From Burkholderiales bacterium (GTDB lineage: Bacteria > Pseudomonadota > Gammaproteobacteria > Burkholderiales > Burkholderiaceae_E), in contig JAIYCW010000072.1 of NCBI GenBank assembly GCA_027487815.1, positions 62,001 through 126,000 on the forward strand: 64,000 bases of DNA. The letters run 5' to 3'. Made by a program: the position numbers and the translations under genes. Below are positions 7,966-16,075 of this stretch, piece by piece; position 1 is the stretch's first letter; every line of letters begins with the position of its first letter. The notes below the pieces were generated by a model that saw nothing but the letters and a program-made list of their open reading frames with translations, did not search any database and had not been told where the DNA came from.

Positions 7966-9069
7966 ATGGATAGCGCCCACGAATCTTTTAGCATCGAGCC
8001 TGCCCGGCTTCACGCCTGGGTGAGCCAGCTTTGGCAGGCAGCGGGCTGCAGTGCGCAGGAAGCCGAACTCACCGCGGATCACCTGGTCCAGGCCAACCTC
8101 ACCGGGCATGACTCGCATGGCGTGGGTATGGTGCCGCGCTATGTGAAGTCATGGGCTGAAGGCGCACTCCAACTCAATCAGCACATCTCGGTGGTTCACG
8201 ATGGCGGCGCATTGCTCACGCTGGATGCGCATCAGGGTATGGGGCCTGCGCTAGCCCATGAGGCGATGGCGCTTGCGATCGAGCGAGCACAAGCCAACGG
8301 TGTCTGTGTCATGGGGCTGCGCAATTCGCATCACCTGGGGCGTGTCGGTCATTGGGCCGAGCAAGCGGTGGCGCAGGGCTTGGTGGCGATTCATTTCACC
8401 AATGCAGTGAGCAACCCCGCCAGTGTGGCCCCTCATGGTGGACGGTCGCCACGCTTCATTACCAATCCGTTTACTGTGGGCATCCCTCGTGGCAATGATG
8501 ATCCGCTGGTTCTTGATTTTGCGACCAGCGCCATTGCGCACGGCAAAGTGCGGGTGGCTTATAACAAAGGGGTGGCTGTGCCCGAAGGCAGCTTGATTGA
8601 TGGCGCGGGGCGAGCCACCAATGATCCCGCTGTATTGTTTGAGCCTGCGGGTGCTCCGCAGGGAGCACTGCTGCCCTTCGCAGGGCACAAGGGCTATGCG
8701 TTGGCGATGGTGTGCGAGTTGCTGGGGGCCGCGTTGACGGGTGGCCCCACGACCCGGCCCGAGCATATGACCATGCAGTGGGCGGTGTGGAACAACATGC
8801 TTGCGATTGTGTTTGACCCCAAGCGGATTGGCGGTGACTCTGCGGTGGCCCATTTTGAACACGAGGCGCGGGAGTTTATTGCGTGGGTGCAGTCCGCACC
8901 ATTACGTGAAGGCGTTGACGCGATCCTGGTGCCGGGTGATCCCGAGCGCCATTCGCGAGCTGCGCGTGCGCAGGGCATTCCAATCGACGCGGGCACATTG
9001 CAGCAATTGCATGAAGCCCAGGCCACCGTTGAACAACGCAGTGGGCGCAGGCTCGCAGCCTTGATCTGA
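7966..9069 (+). CDS. Malate/L-lactate dehydrogenase-type (Ldh family) NAD(P)-dependent oxidoreductase
   Basis: A 367-residue member of the malate/L-sulfolactate/ureidoglycolate dehydrogenase family, which oxidises 2-hydroxy acids or reduces 2-oxo acids. Family marks are GHDSHGVGMVPRY near residue 46, GLRNSHHLGRVG near residue 120, and ITNPFTVGIPRG with VLDFATSAIAHGK in the middle. The C-terminal half includes PFAGHKGYALAMVCELLGAAL. AGGAG at 7953-7957 supports the ATG at 7966 rather than an upstream TTG. Substrate cannot be assigned; ureidoglycolate, malate and aromatic lactates are all possible. The thioesterase-fusion gene follows 31 bases downstream and may be in the same operon. Confidence 0.9.
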   Translation: MDSAHESFSIEPARLHAWVSQLWQAAGCSAQEAELTADHLVQANLTGHDSHGVGMVPRYVKSWAEGALQLNQHISVVHDGGALLTLDAHQGMGPALAHEAMALAIERAQANGVCVMGLRNSHHLGRVGHWAEQAVAQGLVAIHFTNAVSNPASVAPHGGRSPRFITNPFTVGIPRGNDDPLVLDFATSAIAHGKVRVAYNKGVAVPEGSLIDGAGRATNDPAVLFEPAGAPQGALLPFAGHKGYALAMVCELLGAALTGGPTTRPEHMTMQWAVWNNMLAIVFDPKRIGGDSAVAHFEHEAREFIAWVQSAPLREGVDAILVPGDPERHSRAARAQGIPIDAGTLQQLHEAQATVEQRSGRRLAALI

Positions 9070-9100
9070 ACTCAGGCTGGGGCAATTTGCGGGAGCAGAC

Positions 9101-9901
9101 ATGATGAAGGGGCTCTGGGCGCATCAAGTGCAGTTCGGTGATTGTGATCCCGCCGGGATCGTGTTTTACCCCAATTACTACCGCTGGTTTGATGCAGCAA
9201 CTCACGCGATGATGGCTGCGCACGGCCATACCTTTGCAAGCACGCAGGAGCAGTTTGATTTGGTGGGCTGGCCACTTATTGACACGGGCGCAACTTTCAA
9301 ACGACCCGCGCGCGCCGGTGATCGCTTGGTGGTCAGCAGTGAAGTAGAAGTGGTGAGTGCACGCACTTTTCGGGTGGTGCATCAAGTGCAATGCAATAGC
9401 GAGTTGGTAGCTGAAGGATTTGAGCTGCGATTTTTTGGGCGTGCTGATCCTGTGTTAAAAGCGCATCCGATTCCCGCCGAGATGCTGGCGCTTTTTGCCC
9501 CTGCTTCAGCCCCTAAAGCTGGTGCTACTTCGAGCGTGCCGGTGGTGTTATTGGATTCAATCGGGCACCTGTCTCAACACGGGCCGGTGGCTCGTGATGC
9601 TGTGATTGTGTGCGGGTCACATGGCGGGATTTCAGCGGCCCACTTCGTTCTCGATCACCCGTCCCGACCCAACGCGGTGGTATTTAACGACGCAGGCGGA
9701 GGCAAGGATCAGGCGGGTCTGGCGGGGCTCGCGCTGCTGGCTCAAGCGGGGATTGCAGCCGCTTGTTATGAACACACCAGTGCACGGATCGGGGATGCTG
9801 CAGATGCGCTTGCGCACGGGCGGATCAGCGCGGTGAATGACCTGGCCCAAGAGCTCGGATGGCGACCGGGGCAATTTGTTCGCGAGTTCCTGGTTCGATA
9901 A
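9101..9901 (+). CDS. Fusion of a hotdog thioesterase with an uncharacterised C-terminal domain
   Basis: A 266-residue protein of two parts. Residues 1 to about 138 form a 4-hydroxybenzoyl-CoA thioesterase-type hotdog domain with the active-site stretch DCDPAGIVFYPNYYRWFD, whose Asp is the usual catalytic residue. Residues about 145-266 form a second domain with VIVCGSHGG, AVVFNDAGGGKDQAG, ARIGDAADAL and GRISAVNDLA, a Rossmann-like pattern with a glycine-rich loop. I cannot tie this domain to a named enzyme family. Single-domain relatives of the thioesterase are about 130-140 residues, like the one at 18754. GGGAG lies five bases before the ATG. Confidence 0.85.
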   Translation: MMKGLWAHQVQFGDCDPAGIVFYPNYYRWFDAATHAMMAAHGHTFASTQEQFDLVGWPLIDTGATFKRPARAGDRLVVSSEVEVVSARTFRVVHQVQCNSELVAEGFELRFFGRADPVLKAHPIPAEMLALFAPASAPKAGATSSVPVVLLDSIGHLSQHGPVARDAVIVCGSHGGISAAHFVLDHPSRPNAVVFNDAGGGKDQAGLAGLALLAQAGIAAACYEHTSARIGDAADALAHGRISAVNDLAQELGWRPGQFVREFLVR

Positions 9902-9911
9902 GGGGGCTTGT

Positions 9912-9925
9912 CAGACGGCCGTCTG
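9912..9925. promoter_or_regulatory. 14-base perfect palindrome in the intergenic region
   Basis: CAGACGGCCGTCTG is a perfect palindrome ten bases after the stop codon of the thioesterase fusion, followed by a GC-rich inverted repeat (GCGGC...GCCGC, 9937-9954) with no T run. It may be an operator or a weak terminator for the gene before it. The rest of the 123-base gap before the M48 gene shows nothing clear. Confidence 0.3.
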
Positions 9926-10024
9926 GTGGCCAGTGAGCGGCTTTGAGCGGCCGCACGCACCATCCCCATGACGTGGCGTGAGGAATTTGCGAAGATGGGA
10001 GCATCTTTATGTTGAAAGCCCTTT

Positions 10025-11590
10025 ATGAAGGCCCACGCTTTGCGCTCCTTGGTTTTGCTGGTGGCACTTGCCAGTTTGAGCGCCTGTGTCACCACGCAGC
10101 CACCGCGCGCAACAACGCCGATAGCTCCGGCAGTACCGGTTGATCCGGCAGTTGCTGAAGAAGCCCGCCGCCAGACCGAGCTCGCCATTCGCCAAGAGGT
10201 GTCGGAGATTGCCCGCTTGCAGAGTGTGTTCTGGCCGATAGCTCGCGCTGCTGCGCCGCTTTGCCCAGAGCGTGCGGTGGGCACGATTGGTGCGCTTCCG
10301 GGCTCCCTGCTGTTTTTGCGGGAAGCGATTCGGCCCACAGTAAGACGTTTACTGGGGATGGATGAGCGCCTGACGTTCACCGAGGTGGTTGGTAACACAC
10401 CTATGGAGCGAGCCGGTATCAAACCTGGCGACGTTTTGACGCATGTGGATGGGGTTGGCTTGCCGGTATCTCGCGAGGCCTCGCGGGCTTATCAGGAGGC
10501 ACTCAATAAAGCGCTGAAGGAAAAGCGTCCTGTGAAGCTGAGTCTGGATCGGCAAGGAACTGCCGCTGAACTTAATGTGGCGGTTGAGCCCACCTGCGCG
10601 CTTGGTGCCTTGCCAATAGCCGGCGACCAAGTCACTGCATTCGCTGTGAACCGAAGCGTATGGGTGACTCGCGGAATGATGCGCTTTGCCAGTGATGCTG
10701 ATCTGGCGATCGTGGTGGGCCATGAGGTTGCGCATATTGCGCTCGGCCACACCGTGCGCTCGGCGCCTCCTGCGCCAACCGGGTCTGGCAATGCGGCGAA
10801 TATGGATCCCTATCGGTATGATCCCCGCGACCCGTGGCGGCAGTCTTCCAACGCGCCAGCAGCAAGTGCAGCCCCAGCGGCGTCTACGCTCACGCCGCAG
10901 CAACGTGAGCTTGATGCTGATACCGTAGGCGTCTACCTCTCGGCCGCTGCCGGTTTGCCGTATGCGGATGCGGCCAATTTCTGGCGGCGCATGGCCGCGC
11001 AGTATCCCTCCACAATTCAGGGCAGCCATTTGCGCACTCACCCAGCGAGCTCGGAGCGCTTTGTCGAATTGGAGCGAGCCACCAACAAACTCACCGAGTT
11101 GATGGCCCAACCGTCAACACGCGCGATGACAGTCGGCCTGCGTGATGGCAAAAGCACTGCCCCGATTGTGATTGAGCGCCAGGGTGGTGCGGTTGCAGTA
11201 GCGATGATCAATGAGCGCTACACCAGCTCCCTGGCCAAACCAGGCGTGCTTATTGCTGCAACGAATAAGCCAGTCGATCCTGCCAAGACTGCGCCCACGC
11301 TGACCAAGGCACCGACGATGCTGCTGGCCAATGCGATCGCGCCAGACCGGGTGCCCTATGTCGACGGGTCAGGCCGGGAAGCCTACAAGCTCTTTCTGAC
11401 CAAGGTCACGCCGCGTGCGTTTGCCCTGAGCGCCAATGGGTTGTGGGCTTCAGCTTGGGGCGGGGCTGACCCGACTGCACGGGCCTTGGTGCGCTGCGCT
11501 GAAAAGGGTGGAACCCAGTGCAAGCTCTTTGCAGTGAACAATGAAGTGGTGTGGCAGGGCGAGTGGCCCGATGCGGTGGGAGATCAGTAG
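10025..11590 (+). CDS. M48 family metalloprotease lipoprotein with PDZ domain
   Basis: A 521-residue envelope protease. The N-terminal signal ends in the lipobox LSAC with Cys21, so it is a lipoprotein facing the periplasm. A PDZ-like domain lies at about residues 115-200 (NTPMERAGIKPGDVLTHVDG). The zinc site HEVAH is at about residue 233, continuing as IALGH, and the third ligand region is ELDADTVGVYL near residue 297, as in the M48 (HtpX/BepA-like) family. A proline- and alanine-rich stretch separates the zinc motifs. The C-terminal 160 residues are not a domain I recognise. It ends in a strong bidirectional terminator. Confidence 0.88.
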   Translation: MKAHALRSLVLLVALASLSACVTTQPPRATTPIAPAVPVDPAVAEEARRQTELAIRQEVSEIARLQSVFWPIARAAAPLCPERAVGTIGALPGSLLFLREAIRPTVRRLLGMDERLTFTEVVGNTPMERAGIKPGDVLTHVDGVGLPVSREASRAYQEALNKALKEKRPVKLSLDRQGTAAELNVAVEPTCALGALPIAGDQVTAFAVNRSVWVTRGMMRFASDADLAIVVGHEVAHIALGHTVRSAPPAPTGSGNAANMDPYRYDPRDPWRQSSNAPAASAAPAASTLTPQQRELDADTVGVYLSAAAGLPYADAANFWRRMAAQYPSTIQGSHLRTHPASSERFVELERATNKLTELMAQPSTRAMTVGLRDGKSTAPIVIERQGGAVAVAMINERYTSSLAKPGVLIAATNKPVDPAKTAPTLTKAPTMLLANAIAPDRVPYVDGSGREAYKLFLTKVTPRAFALSANGLWASAWGGADPTARALVRCAEKGGTQCKLFAVNNEVVWQGEWPDAVGDQ

Positions 11591-11619
11591 CCCGCAGCTG
11601 CAGCCCATCTCGCCAAACG

Positions 11620-11647
11620 AAAAAGCCACCCGCAGGGGTGGCTTTTT
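11620..11647. terminator. Bidirectional Rho-independent terminator
   Basis: AAAAAGCCACCC and GGGTGGCTTTTT pair around a GCAG loop, a 12-bp stem including the A/T arms. It lies between the plus-strand M48 gene (ending 11590) and the minus-strand TRAP binding protein (ending 11679) and has a T run on both strands, so it serves both. Confidence 0.92.
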
Positions 11648-11678
11648 CATGAGCTTGAGTTATGAACTCAGGGCTGGC

Positions 11679-12737
11679 TTACTTGGTGTGTTTTTGAATC
11701 AGGGCTTTTGCGCCGTCAAGGAGTTGTTTGCCGTTGAAGTTGCGGCCATTCATTTCCTTGACCCATTCATCATCCACCAGATCGGCTGCCTTGCGGAAAG
11801 CATCGTAGTCGGCTGAGGTGAGTTGGGTGATGGTGTTGTTACGCTCCACTGCGGTGGCTTTGCCCTTGGGGTCGTTGCCCTGCTGGGTTTTGCCCAACCA
11901 GCCCGAGGTTTCGATGCCTGAATTGGCATCAATTACCCGCTTCAGATCAGGTGGCAAAGAATCGTACTTCGCCTTGTTCATCGCCATCACAAAGGTAGTG
12001 GTGTAAAGCGCGGGCAGCTTGGGATCAAATTCGCTGGAAAACTTGGTCAGCTCATTAACTTTCACCGAAGGCACGACTTCCCACGGAATCACGGCAGCAT
12101 CAATCACACCCTTGCTCATTGCATCAGGGATCTGCGGCAATGGCATGCCCACAGGTGTGGCGCCAAGCGAGCTCAGCAGTTTGGTGACCTGGCGTGTCGG
12201 GCCGCGCACTTTCATGCCCTTCAGATCATTGATGCCCTTGACAGCTTTTTCCCGGGAATGAATCACTCCGGGGCCGTGCACATTAACCGCAATCAAGTGC
12301 ACATCCTTGAACTCATCCTTGGCAAATGTCTGCAGGTATTCCCAATAAGCCTTGGAGGTGGCTTCGGCATTGGTCATCATGAACGGGAGCTCAAACACTT
12401 CTACGCGTGGGAAACGTCCGGAGGTGTTGCCGGGCAAGGTCCAGACCACATCCACCACGCCATCCTTGGCCTGATCGAACAGCTGCGCGGGAGTGCCGCC
12501 AAGCTGCATCGCGGGATACCGCTCAAACTTGATGCGGCCGTTGGAATCCTTCTCAACCTTGTCCATCCAGCCGTTGTGCATGTCTTTCCAGACATTGGAC
12601 TGGGGTGCCATGAAGGTGTGGAACTTGAGGGTAACCACCGGGGCTTGTTGGGCGACGGCTGCGCCGGAACCCACCATGGCCAAGGCGGCTGCCACTGCGC
12701 TCGAGCGCACCAGAGTACCGAGGAACTGACGTTTCAT
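11679..12737 (-). CDS. TRAP transporter substrate-binding protein (DctP family), second system
   Basis: A 352-residue periplasmic binding protein. A Sec-type signal peptide covers the first 30 or so residues (MKRQFLGTLVRSSAV, ending near AVAQQ). The DctP core is recognisable from LKFHTFMAPQSN, GRIKFERYPAMQLGG, DLKGMKVRGPTRQ (with the conserved ligand-binding Arg) and AAVIPWEVV. GGAG (12745-12748 on the opposite strand) supports the ATG at 12737. No permease genes adjoin; a small-large permease pair without a binding protein lies at 20507-22381 on the other strand, so the two may form one transporter. Ligand unknown; the neighbours suggest an aromatic or organic acid. Confidence 0.92.
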   Translation of the reverse strand: MKRQFLGTLVRSSAVAAALAMVGSGAAVAQQAPVVTLKFHTFMAPQSNVWKDMHNGWMDKVEKDSNGRIKFERYPAMQLGGTPAQLFDQAKDGVVDVVWTLPGNTSGRFPRVEVFELPFMMTNAEATSKAYWEYLQTFAKDEFKDVHLIAVNVHGPGVIHSREKAVKGINDLKGMKVRGPTRQVTKLLSSLGATPVGMPLPQIPDAMSKGVIDAAVIPWEVVPSVKVNELTKFSSEFDPKLPALYTTTFVMAMNKAKYDSLPPDLKRVIDANSGIETSGWLGKTQQGNDPKGKATAVERNNTITQLTSADYDAFRKAADLVDDEWVKEMNGRNFNGKQLLDGAKALIQKHTK

Positions 12738-12795
12738 TATTGAGTCTCCTAAAAAGCTTGTATGCGCAACATCGGCATGGGGCGGGATTGTAGCC

Positions 12796-13119
12796 CTAGC
12801 CTTGGCTCTCGGGCAGGTGAAGCACAAGGCCGTCAAGGTCTTGGCGCATTCTCAGCTGGCACGACAGGCGGCTTTCCGGGCGGCGCTCGGCACTCACCAT
12901 CTCCAGCATCGAAAGTTCGTCAGCTTCCGGCGGCCCGAAGCGATCAGCGAACGCACTATCTATATAGACATGGCAAGTGGCGCAGCTCAGGCAACCCCCG
13001 CAGGCCCCCTCCACCTCGCTGATCCCGCCAAACACCGCCGCATCCATCAGGCTATCGCCCACCTCCACTTCGCGTGCGTAGGTTGGGCCTTTCGGGGAAA
13101 TCCAGGTAACGGTGGGCAT
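12796..13119 (-). CDS. [2Fe-2S] ferredoxin, adrenodoxin/putidaredoxin type
   Basis: A 107-residue electron carrier. The cluster-binding cysteines are seen in GACGGCLSCATCHVY (CX5CX2C) and in RLSCQL further on, the vertebrate-type (adrenodoxin-like) pattern. The start at MPTVTWISPKG gives the normal length; a TTG three codons upstream is possible. It is divergent from the Rieske oxygenase gene with 83 bases between the starts, so it is a good candidate for that enzyme's electron donor. A ferredoxin reductase is not seen in the window. Confidence 0.9.
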   Translation of the reverse strand: MPTVTWISPKGPTYAREVEVGDSLMDAAVFGGISEVEGACGGCLSCATCHVYIDSAFADRFGPPEADELSMLEMVSAERRPESRLSCQLRMRQDLDGLVLHLPESQG

Positions 13120-13202
13120 GGGTATGGTCAATCTGCAGGGCGACTGTGTAAAGTTGAGCTCTGATTGTAAACACACCGGATGACTTTTCAGGAGCCGCGG
13201 CC

Positions 13203-14561
13203 ATGTTGACCCAAGCACAAAATGATCGCATCACCCGGGTCGGGCCCAACCAGCCTGCAGGCCGTTTGCTGCGGCAGTATTGGCAGCCCGTGGCTTTGGT
13301 GGACGAGATGGATGCGTTGGCGCAAGCCGGAAAAGCGCTCAAACCGGTGAAGCTGCTCGGTCAGGATCTGGTGCTGTTTCGTGATGAGCAAGGGCAGTAT
13401 GGTTTGCTGGATCGGGATTGCCCTCATCGCGGCGCTGACCTCGCCTATGGGCGGCTTGAAGGGGGCGGTGTGCGCTGCCTGTTTCATGGCTGGTTGTTTG
13501 ATGCGCAAGGCCAATGCCTGCAAACGCCCGGTGAGCCCGCCGGCAGCAAACTGTGCACTCGTATCAAGCAAGGCGCCTACCCGGTGCAGGTGGCCGGCGA
13601 GATTATCTGGGGATACCTGGGCGAGCTTATTGAGGATAGTGAGGGGGTTCGCAAACCGCCGCCGCTTCCTTTCTACGATTGTTTCAACGCTCCATCGACA
13701 CATGCGTTCGCTTTCAAAGGCTGGTGGTCGTGCAACTGGCTGCAAGCGCTTGAGGTTGGGATTGATCCTGTGCATGCCTCGTTTTTGCATGTGTACTTCG
13801 AAGATGAAGATCCCAGCAGCAGCTATGGGCGGCAGTTTCGCAGTGCATCCAGCGATTCGGCGATGCCGATGACCCAAGTGCTGCGCGAATTTAATCAACC
13901 CGATATCCGGATCGAGAAAACCGAGTGGGGCCAGCGCTTGATCACCTTGAGGCACATCAGCGAAGAGCAAACGCATGTGCGCGTGACGCAAACCTTGTTT
14001 CCTCAAGCGTTCCTGATTCCGATGTCTGATGAGATCACCATCACGCAATGGCATGTGCCCATCGATGATGAAAATACCTATTGGTTCACCATGTTCACCA
14101 GTTATGGGGCGCCGATTGATAAGGCGCACTTTCGCAACATGCGCCTGAAGACCTACCCCGCGCCAGACTATAAGCCGCTCGTGGGCCGCCAGAACAACTA
14201 TGGATTTAACGTAAGCGAGCAGTTGCGCGACACCTATACCGGCATGGGCCACGATATCAATGTGCATGATCAGTGGGCGTGCGAATCGCAAGGCCCGATC
14301 CAGAATCGGCAGCGTGAGCATCTGGGCACCACCGATAAAGGCATCATCAGTTATCGCCGCATGCTCAATCAGGCGATTGATCAGTTCGAGCAAGGCCAAG
14401 GCGTGGCTTTGCGCTATCGCGGCGGGGCGGTGCCTGAAACCGTTGATGGTGTGGGCGCATCGGGAGAATGGGAAGGGACTTGGAAGCGGCTGGCGGATAG
14501 GCGGTTTGAAGCGGCGCCATGGCGGGCGACCGCACAATCTGAAAGCGAGACCGAAGCCTGA
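13203..14561 (+). CDS. Rieske-type aromatic ring-hydroxylating oxygenase, phthalate-dioxygenase-like alpha subunit
   Basis: A 452-residue non-haem iron oxygenase. The Rieske [2Fe-2S] ligands appear as CPHRG (about residue 73) and CLFHGW (about 94). The mononuclear iron site is NWLQALEVGIDPVHASFLH at about residues 177-195. The arrangement matches the one-subunit phthalate dioxygenase family, which takes electrons from a separate reductase or ferredoxin; one is encoded divergently upstream. GGAG at 13190-13193 precedes the ATG. Its stop codon overlaps the start of the glutamine-synthetase-like gene, so both are translated together. The substrate is probably an aromatic acid or amine, but cannot be read. 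Confidence 0.92.
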   Translation: MLTQAQNDRITRVGPNQPAGRLLRQYWQPVALVDEMDALAQAGKALKPVKLLGQDLVLFRDEQGQYGLLDRDCPHRGADLAYGRLEGGGVRCLFHGWLFDAQGQCLQTPGEPAGSKLCTRIKQGAYPVQVAGEIIWGYLGELIEDSEGVRKPPPLPFYDCFNAPSTHAFAFKGWWSCNWLQALEVGIDPVHASFLHVYFEDEDPSSSYGRQFRSASSDSAMPMTQVLREFNQPDIRIEKTEWGQRLITLRHISEEQTHVRVTQTLFPQAFLIPMSDEITITQWHVPIDDENTYWFTMFTSYGAPIDKAHFRNMRLKTYPAPDYKPLVGRQNNYGFNVSEQLRDTYTGMGHDINVHDQWACESQGPIQNRQREHLGTTDKGIISYRRMLNQAIDQFEQGQGVALRYRGGAVPETVDGVGASGEWEGTWKRLADRRFEAAPWRATAQSESETEA

Positions 14562-16060
14562 TGAGTTTTGTAGAGCGCCATGGCCTGCTGAGCTCGGAGA
14601 GGCGCGAACAGGAGCAACATTTGCTCGAGCTCGTGAAGGCCAGCGGTGTGCGTTGGCTGCGGCTCGTGCTGGTGGATCAGCATGGCCTGCCACGCTGCAA
14701 AACCTTGCATGCCAGCCAACTCCCCGGGGTATTGGCCAACGGCATGCGAATGGTGAATACCTTGTTGCTGAAGGACACCGCCTGCAAAACCGCATGGCCA
14801 GTGTTTAGCGCTGGCGCAGGGATGAACGATGCGCGTTTTGAAGGCGCTGGTGATCTGGTGCTCGTGCCTGATCCTTCAAGCTTCAAGCATCTACCCTGGC
14901 AGCCCGACACCGGATGGTTGCTCTGCAAAGCCTATCTGGCCGATGGGTCGCTTTGCCCCTTTGATACCCGCGAGATTTTGCGCGGCCAGCTCAAGCGGCT
15001 TGAGCAACGCGGCTGGCGGTATATGACTGGGCTCGAGGTTGAGTTTCATGTGTTCCGGCTGCTCGATGCCAAGCTCACACCTGAGGATATTGCCTGGCCC
15101 GCACCTGCTCCTGAAGTGGCGCATCTGGAGGCGGGGTATCAGATGCTCTCAGAGCAGCGCGCCGATATTGTTGAGCAAACCCTCAAGCCTCTATGTGATG
15201 CGTTATTGCAGATGGGGCTGCCACTGACTTCTGTTGAAGCCGAGTTGGGGCCGAGCCAGTGTGAGCTGGTCTTTAATGCGCAGCAGGGCATGGATAGTGC
15301 CGATGCAATGATCTTGCTGCGCACCGCAGCCAAACAAATGATGCGTCGCGCAGGTCTACATGCGACCTTTATGTGTAAGCCGATCTTGCCCGAGATGATG
15401 GCGAGTGGCTGGCATTTGCATCAGAGCCTGGCTGATGATCAGGGGCGCAATCTCTTCATGCCGGGCCCTGAAGGCGCGCATGATCTGGGCTCGATACGCT
15501 CTCCAGCGCATGGAGTGTTGTCACCTTTGGGCGGGTGCTTTCTTGCTGGGCTTTTGCATCACACCCCGGCGTGTGCTGCATTGGCCACACCGACAATCAA
15601 CGGCTATCAGCGCTATTCGCGCGCAGCCGCTTTAGCGCCGAACAATGTGGTGTGGGGCATCGACAATCGCGGGGCCTTGTTGCGTGTCATTGGTGGCCCC
15701 GACGATCGCGCAAGCCGGATTGAGAACCGAATTGGGGAACCCGCTGCGAATCCTTATCTGTATCTCGCCTCGCAGATTGCAGCGGGGCTTGATGGTATCG
15801 ATCAGGGGTTGCCTTTACCGCCCGCCAATCGCGATCCCTATGCCGTTGGCTCCGAGACCGAGGGTTCAAGCGCAGCGCCGGTAGTGCCTTTGCCCAAAAG
15901 CCTCGGCGAGTCTTTAGCCGCGCTGGAGCAAAGCGAGATGCTGCGATCAGCGTTTGGCGATCAGGTGATTGACTGGTTTGTGCGTATTAAGCGCCATGAG
16001 TTGAGTCGATACGATGGCACTGCGGCTTGGGAGCAGCAGGAGTATTTTGGGCACTACTGA
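14561..16060 (+). CDS. Glutamine-synthetase-like ligase (possible gamma-glutamylamide synthetase)
   Basis: A 499-residue glutamine synthetase family protein. Metal and substrate residues are seen in GLEVEFHVF, SVEAELGPSQCELVFN, GWHLHQSL and RIENRIGEPAANPYLYLAS. The sequence is far from housekeeping GlnA and fits the catabolic branch, where family members join glutamate to an amine (for example in aniline or isopropylamine breakdown) before oxidation. The start codon overlaps the stop of the Rieske oxygenase gene (TGATG), so the two act in one pathway. That the substrate is an aromatic amine is inference; a polyamine gamma-glutamyl ligase is the main alternative. Confidence 0.85.
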   Translation: MSFVERHGLLSSERREQEQHLLELVKASGVRWLRLVLVDQHGLPRCKTLHASQLPGVLANGMRMVNTLLLKDTACKTAWPVFSAGAGMNDARFEGAGDLVLVPDPSSFKHLPWQPDTGWLLCKAYLADGSLCPFDTREILRGQLKRLEQRGWRYMTGLEVEFHVFRLLDAKLTPEDIAWPAPAPEVAHLEAGYQMLSEQRADIVEQTLKPLCDALLQMGLPLTSVEAELGPSQCELVFNAQQGMDSADAMILLRTAAKQMMRRAGLHATFMCKPILPEMMASGWHLHQSLADDQGRNLFMPGPEGAHDLGSIRSPAHGVLSPLGGCFLAGLLHHTPACAALATPTINGYQRYSRAAALAPNNVVWGIDNRGALLRVIGGPDDRASRIENRIGEPAANPYLYLASQIAAGLDGIDQGLPLPPANRDPYAVGSETEGSSAAPVVPLPKSLGESLAALEQSEMLRSAFGDQVIDWFVRIKRHELSRYDGTAAWEQQEYFGHY

Positions 16061-16075
16061 CCTGCAGTTGATAAC

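Noticed and set aside
9912-9925. Resemblance of CAGACGGCCGTCTG to the neisserial DNA uptake sequence (core GCCGTCTGAA)
   Set aside because: The trailing AA of the core is absent, I noticed no other copies in the window, and nothing else suggests a Neisseriaceae genome.
13188-14795. Long open frame (535 codons) on the minus strand opposite the Rieske oxygenase and the start of the GS-like gene
   Set aside because: The plus strand here encodes a full Rieske protein with all ligands and a GS-like protein; the minus frame shows no domain and is a mirror of GC-rich codons.
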